Source: a virus
DNA length: 64,000 nt
Reading direction: 5' to 3' (one strand)
Virus record (IMG/VR): IMGVR_UViG_3300020438_000013
Coordinates: 34,891 to 98,890 of that record
Part shown: positions 36,583 through 48,500 of the stretch, piece after piece
How positions within the stretch are numbered: the stretch's first letter is position 1
How the letters are laid out: the number at the start of each line of letters is the position of its first letter
Translations under genes and position numbers: made by a program
The notes under the pieces: generated by a model
Seen by the model: only the letters and a program-made list of their open reading frames with translations
What the model was told of the DNA's origin: nothing
The model's database searches: none

Positions 36583-39500
36583 ATGTCAAGTCCAAATTTA
36601 AAGAATATTGCTTCTATCGTTAAGGAGTCGTTGCCCTTTCATATCCGAGAAGGGGATTATGATAACTTTGTTCGATTCATTGAATTATACTATGAATGGT
36701 TATCTGCAGACGGCAATCCTTTAGATGTGATGTCAGAGATTACCGACTACGGCGATCTTGATAAAACATTAGATATATTCGTAAATCAATTCAAGTCAGA
36801 AATAGGCGCAGTATTTCCTTCTGTAACAAGAATACGAGATAAGAATACAAGCACAAAACTATTATCCGCACTATTCAACGCAACGGCTCAGTCTAATTCT
36901 GAAAACGAAACATTCGTCCAAGATACCTTTATGGGAAATGGAATTGTATCTGAATTCTTGATGTCATTCAAAGATCCTTCGTATTACTTTGGAAGAGACA
37001 TATCTCCATATGTTGCTGATCTGAAAGTCTACACTAACCCACCAAATCCATTTTCTGGTGTCCCTGCGGCCGATGCAAGTCTATTGTCATTTCCCGATGA
37101 CTACACAGAATTGACAGAGGGAACTGATTATTTTCTAAGTGATGATAAATTATTCTTTGGTCAAGAGAATAATATTCTTGCTCCTCTCAATGGGGTTTCT
37201 ATTGTAGTCGTATTTCAATTAAGAACTAATCCGACATCATCTCCAGATAAGAATATCGAAGAGGAACAGAAGAAACGATTTACCGACCAAAATCATTTTC
37301 TCAAACTCCTTAAAGATTTTTATGAGTCTAAAGGATCTCAGAAATCACTGAAGTTTCTTTTCAGAGCTTTTCTTAATGAAGATATCGATGTCTATTATCC
37401 AAAAGAAAATATCTTCAAGGCAAGTAATAATAGATGGGTGGAGAATAAAAGTATTAGAACTAACCCGAATACTACTTCTGCTGCGGGTACTCCCGTCAGA
37501 ATTATCGGAGAAACGAGTTCTGCCATAGGAATAATAGAATCTAAAGTAACTTTTTCGCGTTCAAATTTTAATGTCAACGAATATTTCCTTGGAGATGTTT
37601 CTGGCGAATTTCAAGATCAGGAAAATGTCTTCGTTGAAATGGACGATGGAAGATTAGTCAAAGAACAATTATATTCTTGCGTCACTGGATTTAATATTGT
37701 AAATCCTGGCAGTAATTATCCCAGAAATTTTAATTTAGATTTTAGTCTAGGAACAAATGGTTCGGGCTCTGGATTTAGTGCGAAAATTGATAACACCACA
37801 ACGGCCGGGATTTCTAATATCGCAGTAAATACTGCCGGCGACAACTATATTACTGGCGAATTCGTAGAGTTTGTAAATGATGGAACATTTGGATCTGGAG
37901 CCATAGGAAGAATATCACAGGTCGGTGGAGTTGAAAGAGATTTTGATATCACATGGACTCAGGACACAAAGGATCCAAGTTATCCGCAACTAGTGTGGGA
38001 CATTTCAGATTATCCGGATGCTGTATTTGATTCTCAAACTTCCAGAGAAGTAGAAGCTTATCTAGTCAACAGAGATACCAGTTACGATGATGTTGTTTTA
38101 TTATACGATTTTGATACTGTAAAATCATCTTCTGTATTTTATGAGTTCAAGCAAGACACTGACAGTGTTCGATATAATGCGTATAGAGAAAATCCTTCTT
38201 TCGGATCTGCGATAGGCAACTTTAGCTTATCTCTCAGGGGAGATGGGTATGTTAGAATACCTACTGCTGCAAGTTATTTCCACGACATACCTTCATTTAC
38301 AATAGATTTCTGGTATTATGGAACTGGCGGTTCAGATTCTGTCGTATTCGCATTTAATGGAATAGGTCAGAATGATAACGCAGATCTTTTTGTGATGCGT
38401 CACCTCGCATCCGGTCAGTTTGAGATGATTGCTTCTGATGAAAGTAATGTAAGAAGAGATTATACTTCTCCCACTAATGTTCAATTGACTCAGTTAGATA
38501 CTTGGAGACACGTTACAATATATTCTTCTGCAGCTGACGGGACTACCGTATATCTTGATGGAACAGAAGCAGTAGACTTCCCAGACTTGATTGTGGATAT
38601 GAGAGAAGATGCGGTTCTTACTATTGGCGCAGACAACGATGACTCTGACAGTGGCAGTGATATGTCAACTTCATTCTTTGGTTCCTTTAGAATAACTAAG
38701 GGACAGAGATTCACCGAATATCAAAATCAAACTACTGGCGAAATACAGATATTTGGTTGGGAATTAGATCCGATACAGGTAGCAAGAAGATTATCCGATT
38801 ACCAATACTCCATAAGTTCGATCAATAATACAATATCCTTTATGGACTATGACAGCAACGGAGACTTAATTCCAACTGCAATACCAGACTGGCAATCTTT
38901 GCAACTCAAATTCAATAATATCGCCAAAGGCCCAATAGAAAAAATTGACATTGTGACTGGAGGATCTGGATATGCGAGAAATCCTTATGCGTATATTTCC
39001 GACGAATCAAATGGTTACGTCTCTAGTGGTTCTGGCGCATCAGTATCTATTACAGGTTCTGATATTGGAGGAATAGAAGAAATATCCATTCGACAACAAA
39101 CGTCAGACCCCTCTCAGGACGGTTTTGGTGTTGGGTATACAACTGCACCCACTTTAGACTTAACTGCGATAGGAGACGGTACAGCGCAAGTAGATGTAGT
39201 GACCGGCCCTCTATGTGTTCGCGAAGGTGCATTTGTAGATGACCAGAGTTTCGCATCGTCAGATAATAGAATTCATGATGGTTATCTCTGGCAAGATTAT
39301 TCATATGTTGTAAGAGTCAATAGAGTCATTGATGAGTGGAGAGAACTCATTAAGAGAGTTATTCACCCTGCAGGAATGATGGTCTTCGGAGAAGTTACAC
39401 TCACTACCAAGATTGAAGGAAAGAGACTCAAACAAGCAATTCTCTATTTGTTCTACGAAATTATCAAGAACGTCGATGTCACGATGAAGAATATGGACGG

Positions 39501-40797
39501 ACTTGGAAAATGGACTGGAGGAACCACACTAGACGGTTCGGGGAATGTTGTCAACAAACAAACTCCAGTTAACTCACAGGATTTGATGTCTTCTGGCCTT
39601 ATATTAGAATATAATAACCGACAAGATACTTTATCTTCTCTCAGTGGGGTTTCTGATGATACTCCAGTAGGTGCAACAGTAGATAAGGGAGAAGGTAGGT
39701 ATGCTCTGATGATTAATGCGGATGCGTCTGGCGGAGGAGCAAATAATTTTTCAGAAATTAATTATATTGCTCTAAATCATCACGATAGATTTTCCAAAAG
39801 TCAGAAACATTACTACGAAAGTGGCATCATAGGAAACTTCTTTACCTTCTACAATGTGTCGGAAGAAATAATAACTGGAGATGAACACAGAGTTACTCGT
39901 TCATTTGCTAAATTCGAAGTGACCAGTGCAACTTCTACTGAACACTATATTTTACTTGGAGTAAATTTATTAACCTCACACGGATCTTTAGACAATGATA
40001 CAGGAACTCCAGGCAATGTAGTAGAATTTAGATGGGATAAAGTTTCTAGGGGTAATGTTAGTAGGATAAATACTAATTGGGTAGGTTCTATAAGAGATGG
40101 TGCAGACCCCAGAGATGAGAAGTTTATTGTAAATATCATCACCAGACAACAAGAAATACCGAGTCTAGGAACATCTTACAGAAGTTTAGAAAGATTTAAG
40201 TTCTTCTTTGATACTACATTCTCATTTGATGACTTGATAAGGTATCGGTTTAGCCCACAAGAAGAGGCCTTAGATTCCCCATATCTTGCTTACTATGGAT
40301 ATACTGGTGCGTTTAGAAATACTTCGATGTCAGGAAATCAAGTAACTTTGGTTCAGAAAGAAGATGGAACAAATGTATGGGGAGTTGTCCCAGTATTCTC
40401 GCAAAATAATTTTGTAGGCATTACTGATGGAACAGATCATGACTGGCCCAATACAACAATACAAGAAGTAGAAGAATTATTTGAAAGAAATTATCATGCG
40501 GTTTTGGATTCTAGAGTTACACTAAAACCAAAGTATTTGGTTATAACTGACGAAAATCCCGAAACTGATGGTTTGAGAGTTGCCGGAATGACTAACCTTT
40601 CTATCGAAAGATCTAAGTTCCGAGAAACTCCACAGATATTAGATAATAATTTTGAGACTGTAAAATTAACAGATATAGACTCAAAATATTTGGAAAAGAC
40701 AAACTTTGCACATGAGACAATTCTGAGCGTTTATGATACGGGTAATGTTCCGACAACGATAGAAGAATTAGAATCATTAACGCAAATCATAGATTAA
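36583..40797 (+). CDS. Large baseplate wedge protein at gp7 position, with LamG-like domain (1404 aa)
   Basis: N-terminal SLPFHIREGDYDNFVRFIELYYEWLS and the segment FYESKGSQKSLKFLFRAFLNEDIDVYYPKEN (about 246-280) match the large baseplate proteins of marine T4-likes at the gp7 position. Residues about 545-710 form a LamG/concanavalin-type jelly roll (DGYVRIPTAASYFHDIPSFTIDFW, DTWRHVTIYSSAADGTTVYLDG), a possible carbohydrate-binding insert. The C-terminus is structured, with KHYYESGIIG and a DYLVITDENPE pattern. Role otherwise is wedge initiation by position. Confidence 0.78.
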   Translation: MSSPNLKNIASIVKESLPFHIREGDYDNFVRFIELYYEWLSADGNPLDVMSEITDYGDLDKTLDIFVNQFKSEIGAVFPSVTRIRDKNTSTKLLSALFNATAQSNSENETFVQDTFMGNGIVSEFLMSFKDPSYYFGRDISPYVADLKVYTNPPNPFSGVPAADASLLSFPDDYTELTEGTDYFLSDDKLFFGQENNILAPLNGVSIVVVFQLRTNPTSSPDKNIEEEQKKRFTDQNHFLKLLKDFYESKGSQKSLKFLFRAFLNEDIDVYYPKENIFKASNNRWVENKSIRTNPNTTSAAGTPVRIIGETSSAIGIIESKVTFSRSNFNVNEYFLGDVSGEFQDQENVFVEMDDGRLVKEQLYSCVTGFNIVNPGSNYPRNFNLDFSLGTNGSGSGFSAKIDNTTTAGISNIAVNTAGDNYITGEFVEFVNDGTFGSGAIGRISQVGGVERDFDITWTQDTKDPSYPQLVWDISDYPDAVFDSQTSREVEAYLVNRDTSYDDVVLLYDFDTVKSSSVFYEFKQDTDSVRYNAYRENPSFGSAIGNFSLSLRGDGYVRIPTAASYFHDIPSFTIDFWYYGTGGSDSVVFAFNGIGQNDNADLFVMRHLASGQFEMIASDESNVRRDYTSPTNVQLTQLDTWRHVTIYSSAADGTTVYLDGTEAVDFPDLIVDMREDAVLTIGADNDDSDSGSDMSTSFFGSFRITKGQRFTEYQNQTTGEIQIFGWELDPIQVARRLSDYQYSISSINNTISFMDYDSNGDLIPTAIPDWQSLQLKFNNIAKGPIEKIDIVTGGSGYARNPYAYISDESNGYVSSGSGASVSITGSDIGGIEEISIRQQTSDPSQDGFGVGYTTAPTLDLTAIGDGTAQVDVVTGPLCVREGAFVDDQSFASSDNRIHDGYLWQDYSYVVRVNRVIDEWRELIKRVIHPAGMMVFGEVTLTTKIEGKRLKQAILYLFYEIIKNVDVTMKNMDGLGKWTGGTTLDGSGNVVNKQTPVNSQDLMSSGLILEYNNRQDTLSSLSGVSDDTPVGATVDKGEGRYALMINADASGGGANNFSEINYIALNHHDRFSKSQKHYYESGIIGNFFTFYNVSEEIITGDEHRVTRSFAKFEVTSATSTEHYILLGVNLLTSHGSLDNDTGTPGNVVEFRWDKVSRGNVSRINTNWVGSIRDGADPRDEKFIVNIITRQQEIPSLGTSYRSLERFKFFFDTTFSFDDLIRYRFSPQEEALDSPYLAYYGYTGAFRNTSMSGNQVTLVQKEDGTNVWGVVPVFSQNNFVGITDGTDHDWPNTTIQEVEELFERNYHAVLDSRVTLKPKYLVITDENPETDGLRVAGMTNLSIERSKFRETPQILDNNFETVKLTDIDSKYLEKTNFAHETILSVYDTGNVPTTIEELESLTQIID

Positions 40798-40807
40798 AAA
40801 AAGTTTT

Positions 40808-40815
40808 ATAAATAT
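40808..40815 (+). promoter_or_regulatory. Late promoter box TATAAATA
   Basis: Exact late box 33 bases upstream of gp8, in a 50-base gap. Confidence 0.9.
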
Positions 40816-40847
40816 AGGATTAGACAATTTTTAGAGGATAATGAGCA

Positions 40848-42536
40848 ATGGCGGCAATCATCACAAATCGACTCAGAATATTTAATGCACAGCAGTTCAT
40901 TGAATCCCTGTCAGAACAAACTCCACTATGGGAAGGCGGTGTATCTTACTCTGAGGGCGACGTAGTTTTATATCAATCAAACCTTTACATTGCAGTAGAG
41001 TCAGGAACTTCAGAAGTCAGCTTACCCCCCACACATACCACAGGAGTTTCTGCTGGTGGTTCAGTTTTGCGTTGGGCATTCTACAACGTATCACTTTACA
41101 ACAACCTTTATCTTGGGATTGGAAAAAATACTGCATGGGCAGATGACTCAAATCCTCCAACTCCCTCAGACTCAGTAAAAGAACACTACACAGTCAAAAA
41201 CGATCTGATAGCAATGAAGAAGGTAGGTGATGATACCATTACTCTTGCATTACCAAGAATCGATTGGGAAACTGGTAGTGTTTATACGATGTATGACGAT
41301 CAAGATCCAGAAGAAATCATTCCGAATGGATATGTTCTTACTGAAGGGAACAACCAGTTTAATGTTTATAAGTGCATCAATAATTCTAAATGGACAGATA
41401 CTTCTGTCGGTGTCGCACCCGTAGCATCTACGGTAAAACCGACAGGGACTTCTACCACAGAGCTTTTAGAAACTGGTGATGGATATGTATGGAAATATAT
41501 GTACTCCGTTCAATTAGATAGGGCTCTCAAGTTCTTAACTAAAGATTACTTCCCTGTCAAATATCTGACAGCAGAACCTTCCGATACCACATCTGCAGAT
41601 TATACACAATACCAAGTTCAACAGTCCGCCAAATCTTCCACCGGAGCTATTGATTTTGTTAAGATTGTAGACGATGGAGATGGTTCTGGTCATGCCGGAG
41701 GAAGAGGTTATCTTCAGAATCTTAATCACTCAGGAGTTACTATTGGAGAATCTACTACAAGTTTCTCATTCACTCCGACTGCGAGCGATATGATCTCAAG
41801 AGCAACAGATGCTGGAAATGGTGGTTATGATGATTATGCATTAGTATTCATCTCAGGAAACACATCGTATCAACAATCTATCTCTTCATTCTCATTTAGT
41901 GCGGGTCAGGTCGATATAACTCTGGATGGATCATTTCCTGGCCTCACCGGATCACAATCTGGTGATATTATTATTGCGCCAGAAGTTCAACTCGCAGGAG
42001 ATGGAACTGGTGCAGCAGCATATGGATTGACACAGGGTGACGAAATTGCTAAAGTAGTTATCAGTAATCGCGGAAGTGGCTATACATACGCAACCGCAAC
42101 AGTTCTTCCAGCGATTTCCAGTGGAACAGAATGTCAAGTTAGAGCAATTATGTCGCCGGGCGATGGTCATGGATGTAACCCAGTAGAAGAATTGGGTGGT
42201 TATTATGCAATGGTTGCCCTTAAACTTGAATACGACGAACAGGACACAAGAGGCGGAAACACAGAATCTGTTTTCCCTGTAGTCTCAGATTCTTTGAGTG
42301 GTTTCGATCCAGTATTCCGACAGATTATAATCTTATCGGATCCGATTGATACTTCTACGACTAAAATTGCTTACAATACAACTTATCGGGGCCCCTCTCA
42401 TCCAGAATACGATGACGGAAACTCAGAGTTTAATGTAACCGCTGGAACTGGTAAAGTTCTTTATATAGAAAACAGACAACCTGTTTCAAGAGCAGTAGAC
42501 CAAATCGAAGATATTAAAGTAGTATTCGAATTTTAA
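40848..42536 (+). CDS. 8: gp8 baseplate wedge protein (562 aa)
   Basis: N-terminus NRLRIFNAQQFIESLSE, YNNLYLGIGKNTAWADDSNPPTPSDS and GYVWKYMYS match gp8 of marine T4-likes. Contains a Gly-rich middle (about 260-420) that is larger than in T4 (334 aa), so an insertion is likely. Builds the outer wedge. Confidence 0.85.
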   Translation: MAAIITNRLRIFNAQQFIESLSEQTPLWEGGVSYSEGDVVLYQSNLYIAVESGTSEVSLPPTHTTGVSAGGSVLRWAFYNVSLYNNLYLGIGKNTAWADDSNPPTPSDSVKEHYTVKNDLIAMKKVGDDTITLALPRIDWETGSVYTMYDDQDPEEIIPNGYVLTEGNNQFNVYKCINNSKWTDTSVGVAPVASTVKPTGTSTTELLETGDGYVWKYMYSVQLDRALKFLTKDYFPVKYLTAEPSDTTSADYTQYQVQQSAKSSTGAIDFVKIVDDGDGSGHAGGRGYLQNLNHSGVTIGESTTSFSFTPTASDMISRATDAGNGGYDDYALVFISGNTSYQQSISSFSFSAGQVDITLDGSFPGLTGSQSGDIIIAPEVQLAGDGTGAAAYGLTQGDEIAKVVISNRGSGYTYATATVLPAISSGTECQVRAIMSPGDGHGCNPVEELGGYYAMVALKLEYDEQDTRGGNTESVFPVVSDSLSGFDPVFRQIIILSDPIDTSTTKIAYNTTYRGPSHPEYDDGNSEFNVTAGTGKVLYIENRQPVSRAVDQIEDIKVVFEF

Positions 42537-42561
42537 AAAAATTAATTGATAGAGAAAGAGT

Positions 42562-45500
42562 ATGGCATCCAATTTTAATGTAACTCCATATTATGATGAC
42601 TATGACGTAAATAGTGGATATCTCAAAATACTGTTCAAGCCGGGCAACTCTGTTCAAGCAAGAGAACTGACACAGATTCAGTCTATCTTACAACAACAGA
42701 TTGCGAATGTATCAGACCACTTCTTCAAAGAAGGTGCAATGATCATCCCTGGCCAGTCAGCGATTGACACAGATATTTCCTTTTTAAAGATAGAAAATCA
42801 AGGAAATTCAGTTACATACAACTCTGCCGCAGACTTTGTAGGCAGAGTAATTGTCGGTTCTACCACAGGAATCCGAGCATTAGTAGTACACGCAGAAAAT
42901 ACAACTGGATCTACTGACGCAGATGATCCCGATACTCTTTATGTAAAATTTATCAGCGGTGCTGATATATCAGATTACTCTTCAGTAGATTTTGTCGAAG
43001 GAGATAGTATCTCTTTCTTGGAAGAAGAAGTCCTTACAACAGAGTCAGTCTCTTCTATGAGTGACTTTGCGTGTCAAATCAAACCTGCTTCTGATACACC
43101 AACGGGTAAAGGCTCTATTGCCTTTATCGAATCTGGTGTATATTATCTACAGAAACACTTGGTTATGGTCAATGACCAAAAGATAGTCCTAGACAAATAC
43201 TCAAATAAGCCATCTTATAAGATTGGTCTACAAGTCAATGAGGCATTTGTCAACAGTAATATGGACAATACTCTTCTAGACAACGCACAGGGAACAACAA
43301 ACTTTAACTCGCCAGGCGCTGATAGATATCGAATTTCTCTTGTATTTTCTAAGAGATCTATTGACGAAGTAGATACAAGCAACTTTATTGAACTTATCAG
43401 TGTCAGGAATGGTGTTGTCGAGTCTCATGTAAGAACTACTGAGTATTCTGTTCTTGAGGAAACTCTTGCGAGAAGAACTTTTGACGAATCTGGCGATTAC
43501 ACAGTAAGACCATATGAAGTAGATATCAGAGAACTTTTGAATGAAAATGAAAATCGTGGAGTTTCTACTCTTGCCGATTTTGAGTTTTCAAATGAAGTAG
43601 ACGCAAAGTCAATGGCAAGAACTCGTTTCTTCGATGAGCCAGACATGATTGACCTTGCAACCGGAAATGGGCAAGCGCACACTGCAACCCCAAATGACAG
43701 AACGAAATATCCAGAACAAAACTTAGATGCGACTGGAACAAAATTTTATCCTGGCAAGACTCATGACAGTCTCGTTGCTGCTTTGAGAAATAGACTTGCG
43801 ATTGGAATTGAGCCGGGCAAGTCATACGTCAGAGGATACGAATTAGAAACTCTAGTAACTCAATTTGTAGACTATAAGAAATCCAGAGATCACATACAAA
43901 AAAATAATGAATATCTTACAACAAAGTTAGGAAATTTTGTTTACCTCACAGATGTTATGGGTCTTCCTATTCCAAATCAGACGGTCGATTTATTAAATAT
44001 CAATGTCAATGGTAATGATCATGTAAAGATTGGAGACAATCCTCAATTCAATGCAGGAGACGGTTCTAATAGCCAAGGCAAGTCTACATACGACAAGAAT
44101 CAAATAACTGCAGATTTTTCCACATGGTCTTCTAACAACCCCATCGGCGCAGATGTTATCGGTACTGCTAAAATCCGATATGTCGAACATTTCGCACACG
44201 ACCAAAACTTAGATTTTTCTTCTGGTAATTTTTCCCCGACTAATTCGGATACAGACAGTGCGATTTATAAAGTATACCTGTATGATATTAGGATGGAAAT
44301 CAACCCAAGAACAAATAGAGAATACTTACTCAACGATCTGAGGTCTATAGAATCTCAGTCAGTCGCCGGAGCATTTAACCTGTTCAATGGTAATGTTCTC
44401 GTAGAATACACCCTTGTAGACCAGCTAGCGTCCTTCAGCAACAAGAATATCATCTACTCCGAGTATCAGGACTCAGATGTGAGAGGTGTGGTATACTTCA
44501 GCACATCAAATAAGATTTTGGTTAAGACACTTGGATCGGGAAACCCTTCTTCAGTCGGTGTCGGAGAACTAAACCCAAGACTCTTTGAGAGTAACGAGGT
44601 TGTAAGAGAAGTTGAATTTGATGCATCTCCGGAAAACGCATTCTCGGGCTCTACGAACCATGACATAGGAATTACTGCAAATAACGCAAGAGTAGTTTCT
44701 CGCAATGTTATCTTTGATACTTCGGGTTCTAGTGTTGTAGACACTGGTTCTAAATTTGTAAAGACTATTCGATTCGTTGATGACGATAGCGGAAACAGTA
44801 GTGTAGATACTTCATATACCGTTCAGATCAAATTTGAAAATATTTCACAGTCATATAGTGGTACTGGAAGTCAGGTAGAACTAACCTTGGGAACGAATTC
44901 AAATCAAGTATTTGGTTCTTTTAACGAGAAGTACTACTTTGCATATACCCCCACATCAGGAAGCGGTGTCCCCGTAGTACATCAATTAACTTCTAGTAAC
45001 GTAGCTCTTTCTACTGACGCAAACAATAGAGTAACGACTGCACTAATAACTTTAGATTCTTTAGCCGCAGGGAATAATGTAATTGTATATGCTCCAGTAA
45101 TTAAAACAAATGCCGCAGAAAAAACTAAAACTCTCGTACAAGATCAAGTAATATTCCCATTTGCAGGAAGAAAGACAGACGGAACTTCGGTTGCGATAGA
45201 ATCATACGCATCTAATCCATCTTCTACTTGGTTTGCTGGGGATCTATACGGACTTAATAATACTGCAGGCGTATTCAATTCAAGTACGACTGACGGTTTA
45301 GGAAATTCTCTCGCACTGACTTCATTACAACTAGAACACTCTGATATATTTGAGTTGACTGCAGTGTATGATACTTGTAACGTCACTAATGTTGTTTATC
45401 AGATAGACTCTGCGGGAACGAAGAAATTCTACAACGAGATGACTGCTTCTGAGTTAAAATTTGCACTTGACGCATACTTAGAATATGAAGAGACTGGAGT

Positions 45501-48500
45501 TAATCCAACAGGGTTCGCGGATGCTCCAGTGAAGATTGTAGATATTACCGATAGATACACATTTGATAATGGCCAGAGAACTGGTATGTATGATCTTGGC
45601 GACATCAAGATTCAGCCCGGTCAATCTGAATGTGCAGGAAGAGTTGCGATAGTATACTCATATTTCGATCATAGCACTGGAGGGGATTATTTCTCTGCGG
45701 ATTCTTATACGCATTCTACCTCTGGGGTATTGTATTCACAGATACCTTCATTCAAAGAAACAAGACTATCAGATGTGTTAGACTTCAGACCTCAAACAGT
45801 AGCCGCTGACTTGTTCACTGAAAAGTCTCTTGCGACTCCATTAAAGTTTGGTCAGATATCAACAACTTCTAATACCCCTCTTGATAGTTCTTATGTTATC
45901 GCCGATTATCGTCAATATCTACCAAGAAAAGATAAAGTATACTTGAGCAAAGAAGGCGATTTCTTAATCAAGTATGGAGCACCTTCAGTTTCTCCAAATT
46001 ACCCAGAAGATCCGAATGATGGAATGGTTATCTATAAACTTGCTACGGATCCATATAGTCTTGGAACTGAAAGTATTGTTAAAGAAATGTTGGATAACAA
46101 ACGATATACAATGCGTGATATCGGAAATCTAGAGAAGAGAATTAAGACTGTAGAATACTATACAACATTGTCTCTCTTAGAAAAAGAAACAAAGGATATG
46201 GATGTTCTTGACGATAATGGTCTGGACAGATTCAAGAATGGTTTCGTAGTAGAACCGTTCACTGGACATACTATCGGAGATGTCTTTGATCCTCAGTATA
46301 ACTGTGCAATTGATGTAGTAAACAAAGAATTGCGACCAGTATATTACCAGAAAAACTCTCCGATGCGATTTAATCAAACAGAATCAACTCTGTATGATAT
46401 CAAAGATGGAATGGTCATGTTACCATACACTTCGGTCATCCTCGCGGGCCAAGGAAAGTCATCCAAGACAGTTTCAGTAAACCCATACGCAATAATGGGA
46501 TTCAAGGGTTTTGTTAAACTCTTCCCAGAACAAGACGATTGGAAGGATACCGAAAGAGAACCAGATGATAGTTCAAGTCCATCCGGTTCGGTAGGTGCAA
46601 CAGATTGGCCTCCATTCACAAGAGATGCGGATGATGATCAAGACGATGGAGTGCCGAAGGGGGTTGATCCTGTAGGAACATTCTTCATCAGAGAAAGGAA
46701 TGTATTTTTCCATGCTTCCGGCATGAAGCCCAAGACAAGAGTATTTGCATTCTTTGATGGAACTCCAGTATCTGAATTTTGTACGACTACAAAGACAATC
46801 AAAGTAACTGGCGTTTCCTCAGCGGATAATTTCATCCAGACGTATGAGTCTGAGATTATTGATAATACTGGAGATATGACTCTGGTCAATAATCAGGGAC
46901 ATGAAGTTAGAGTAGTTGGAATTCAATATGTTGATGCTACCACTCTAAATTTCTATGTCATTGATAACATTGACACAAATTCATTTACTGGCGGACAAGC
47001 GTTATTCTTAGTTGGCCCGAATTTCACAAACGGTATATCGCCCGGCAAGTTTGCATTGGAAACTGGTTCTAATAGTTCTACTCTGATTACCGATGAATCT
47101 GGTAACTTGAGAGGAATATTTGCAGTCCCGAATACAGACCAGATGCGTTTCAGAACTGGAGATAAGATATTCAAACTATCCGATCAACAGTCAAGCACTG
47201 CTTTCGCTCAAACAGAGGCAGAAGGATTGTATTCCGCGAAGACCAAGTTAGACTCTACTACTTCTACGAGACAACAGAGATATAGTTCACAATTTGTTCA
47301 AAGTAACGGTTCAGTAAGAAATCAGATCGGAGAAGGGTCTAATCAATTCAATCCTATCGCACAGACTGTGATGACAGATAAGATTGGGGGAGCATTCCTC
47401 ACATCAGTAAATATCTTCTTCTCATCGAAAGATTCCGTCATACCTGTAAGTGTAGAACTAAGAAATACAGTTGGTGGTTATCCAGGCAAGACCGTTCTTA
47501 CTAGAAAGACGTTATATCCTTCTAATGTATTGACATCTTCAAATGGAAACCTCGCAACAAACTTCTTATTTGACGCACCAGTTTATATAGAACAGGGCGT
47601 AGAATACGCGATGGTCGTTCTTGCGGATTCTCAGGACTACAGCGTCCATGTCGCAAGACTTGGTGAAAACTCTTTGGATGGAACTGGAACTATCAGCAAA
47701 CAACCATATAGTGGAGTATTCTATAAGGCGGCATCGACCTCTTGGGCTCCAGAACAAATGGAAGACATGAAGTTTACATTGTTTAGGGCTCAATTCGACA
47801 CCAACGTAAGTTCTTCGTTGTATTTTGAAAATAGTAGCACAGACAAACTTGGGTTTGCCGCGAACGAAGTAAAACTTGGGCCCTCTTCTATTGAGACCTT
47901 TGCTGGTCAGGATGTTGTTCGGTTCCATGTTCGCAATCACGATCTAATTCCATCTACCGCACAGAATACTCATTATTATGTTACTATTGCGGGACTAAAT
48001 TCAAACGCAAGATACGGCGGAGATGACGCAAGTAATGCTTGGTTGGGTTCAGAATTAAATGGAACTCATGAAGTAGTTGCAACTACTTTGCATACATTTG
48101 ACATATTGATGACTAATGTCCGGTATGTTGGCGGAAATAACGTGGCAGGGACATCAAAGGCTGCTACTCTCGCTTCTTCTGGAAGATTTAATCCTTCTGC
48201 GGATGCAACGGGTAAAGTTACTGCCGAAGTCAACTCTAAGTTTGATGTATTGGTTCCTACGATTCAATCTCTACAACTACCACAGACAAATGTAACTTAC
48301 GCACTGAAGACAACTAGTGGGTTATCACAGGACTCAGATATGATAACTGGAGTCAAGGATAGTTCTTGGACTAACTTTGTTCCAAATAAAGATATTGCCT
48401 TCGATACCCCCAGATCAGTTTATTCTTCTTACAACGAGAATAACTTCGGAACTGGTAGTAGCAACTTTGAGAAAAAATCTTTAGTTTATAAGTTGACATT

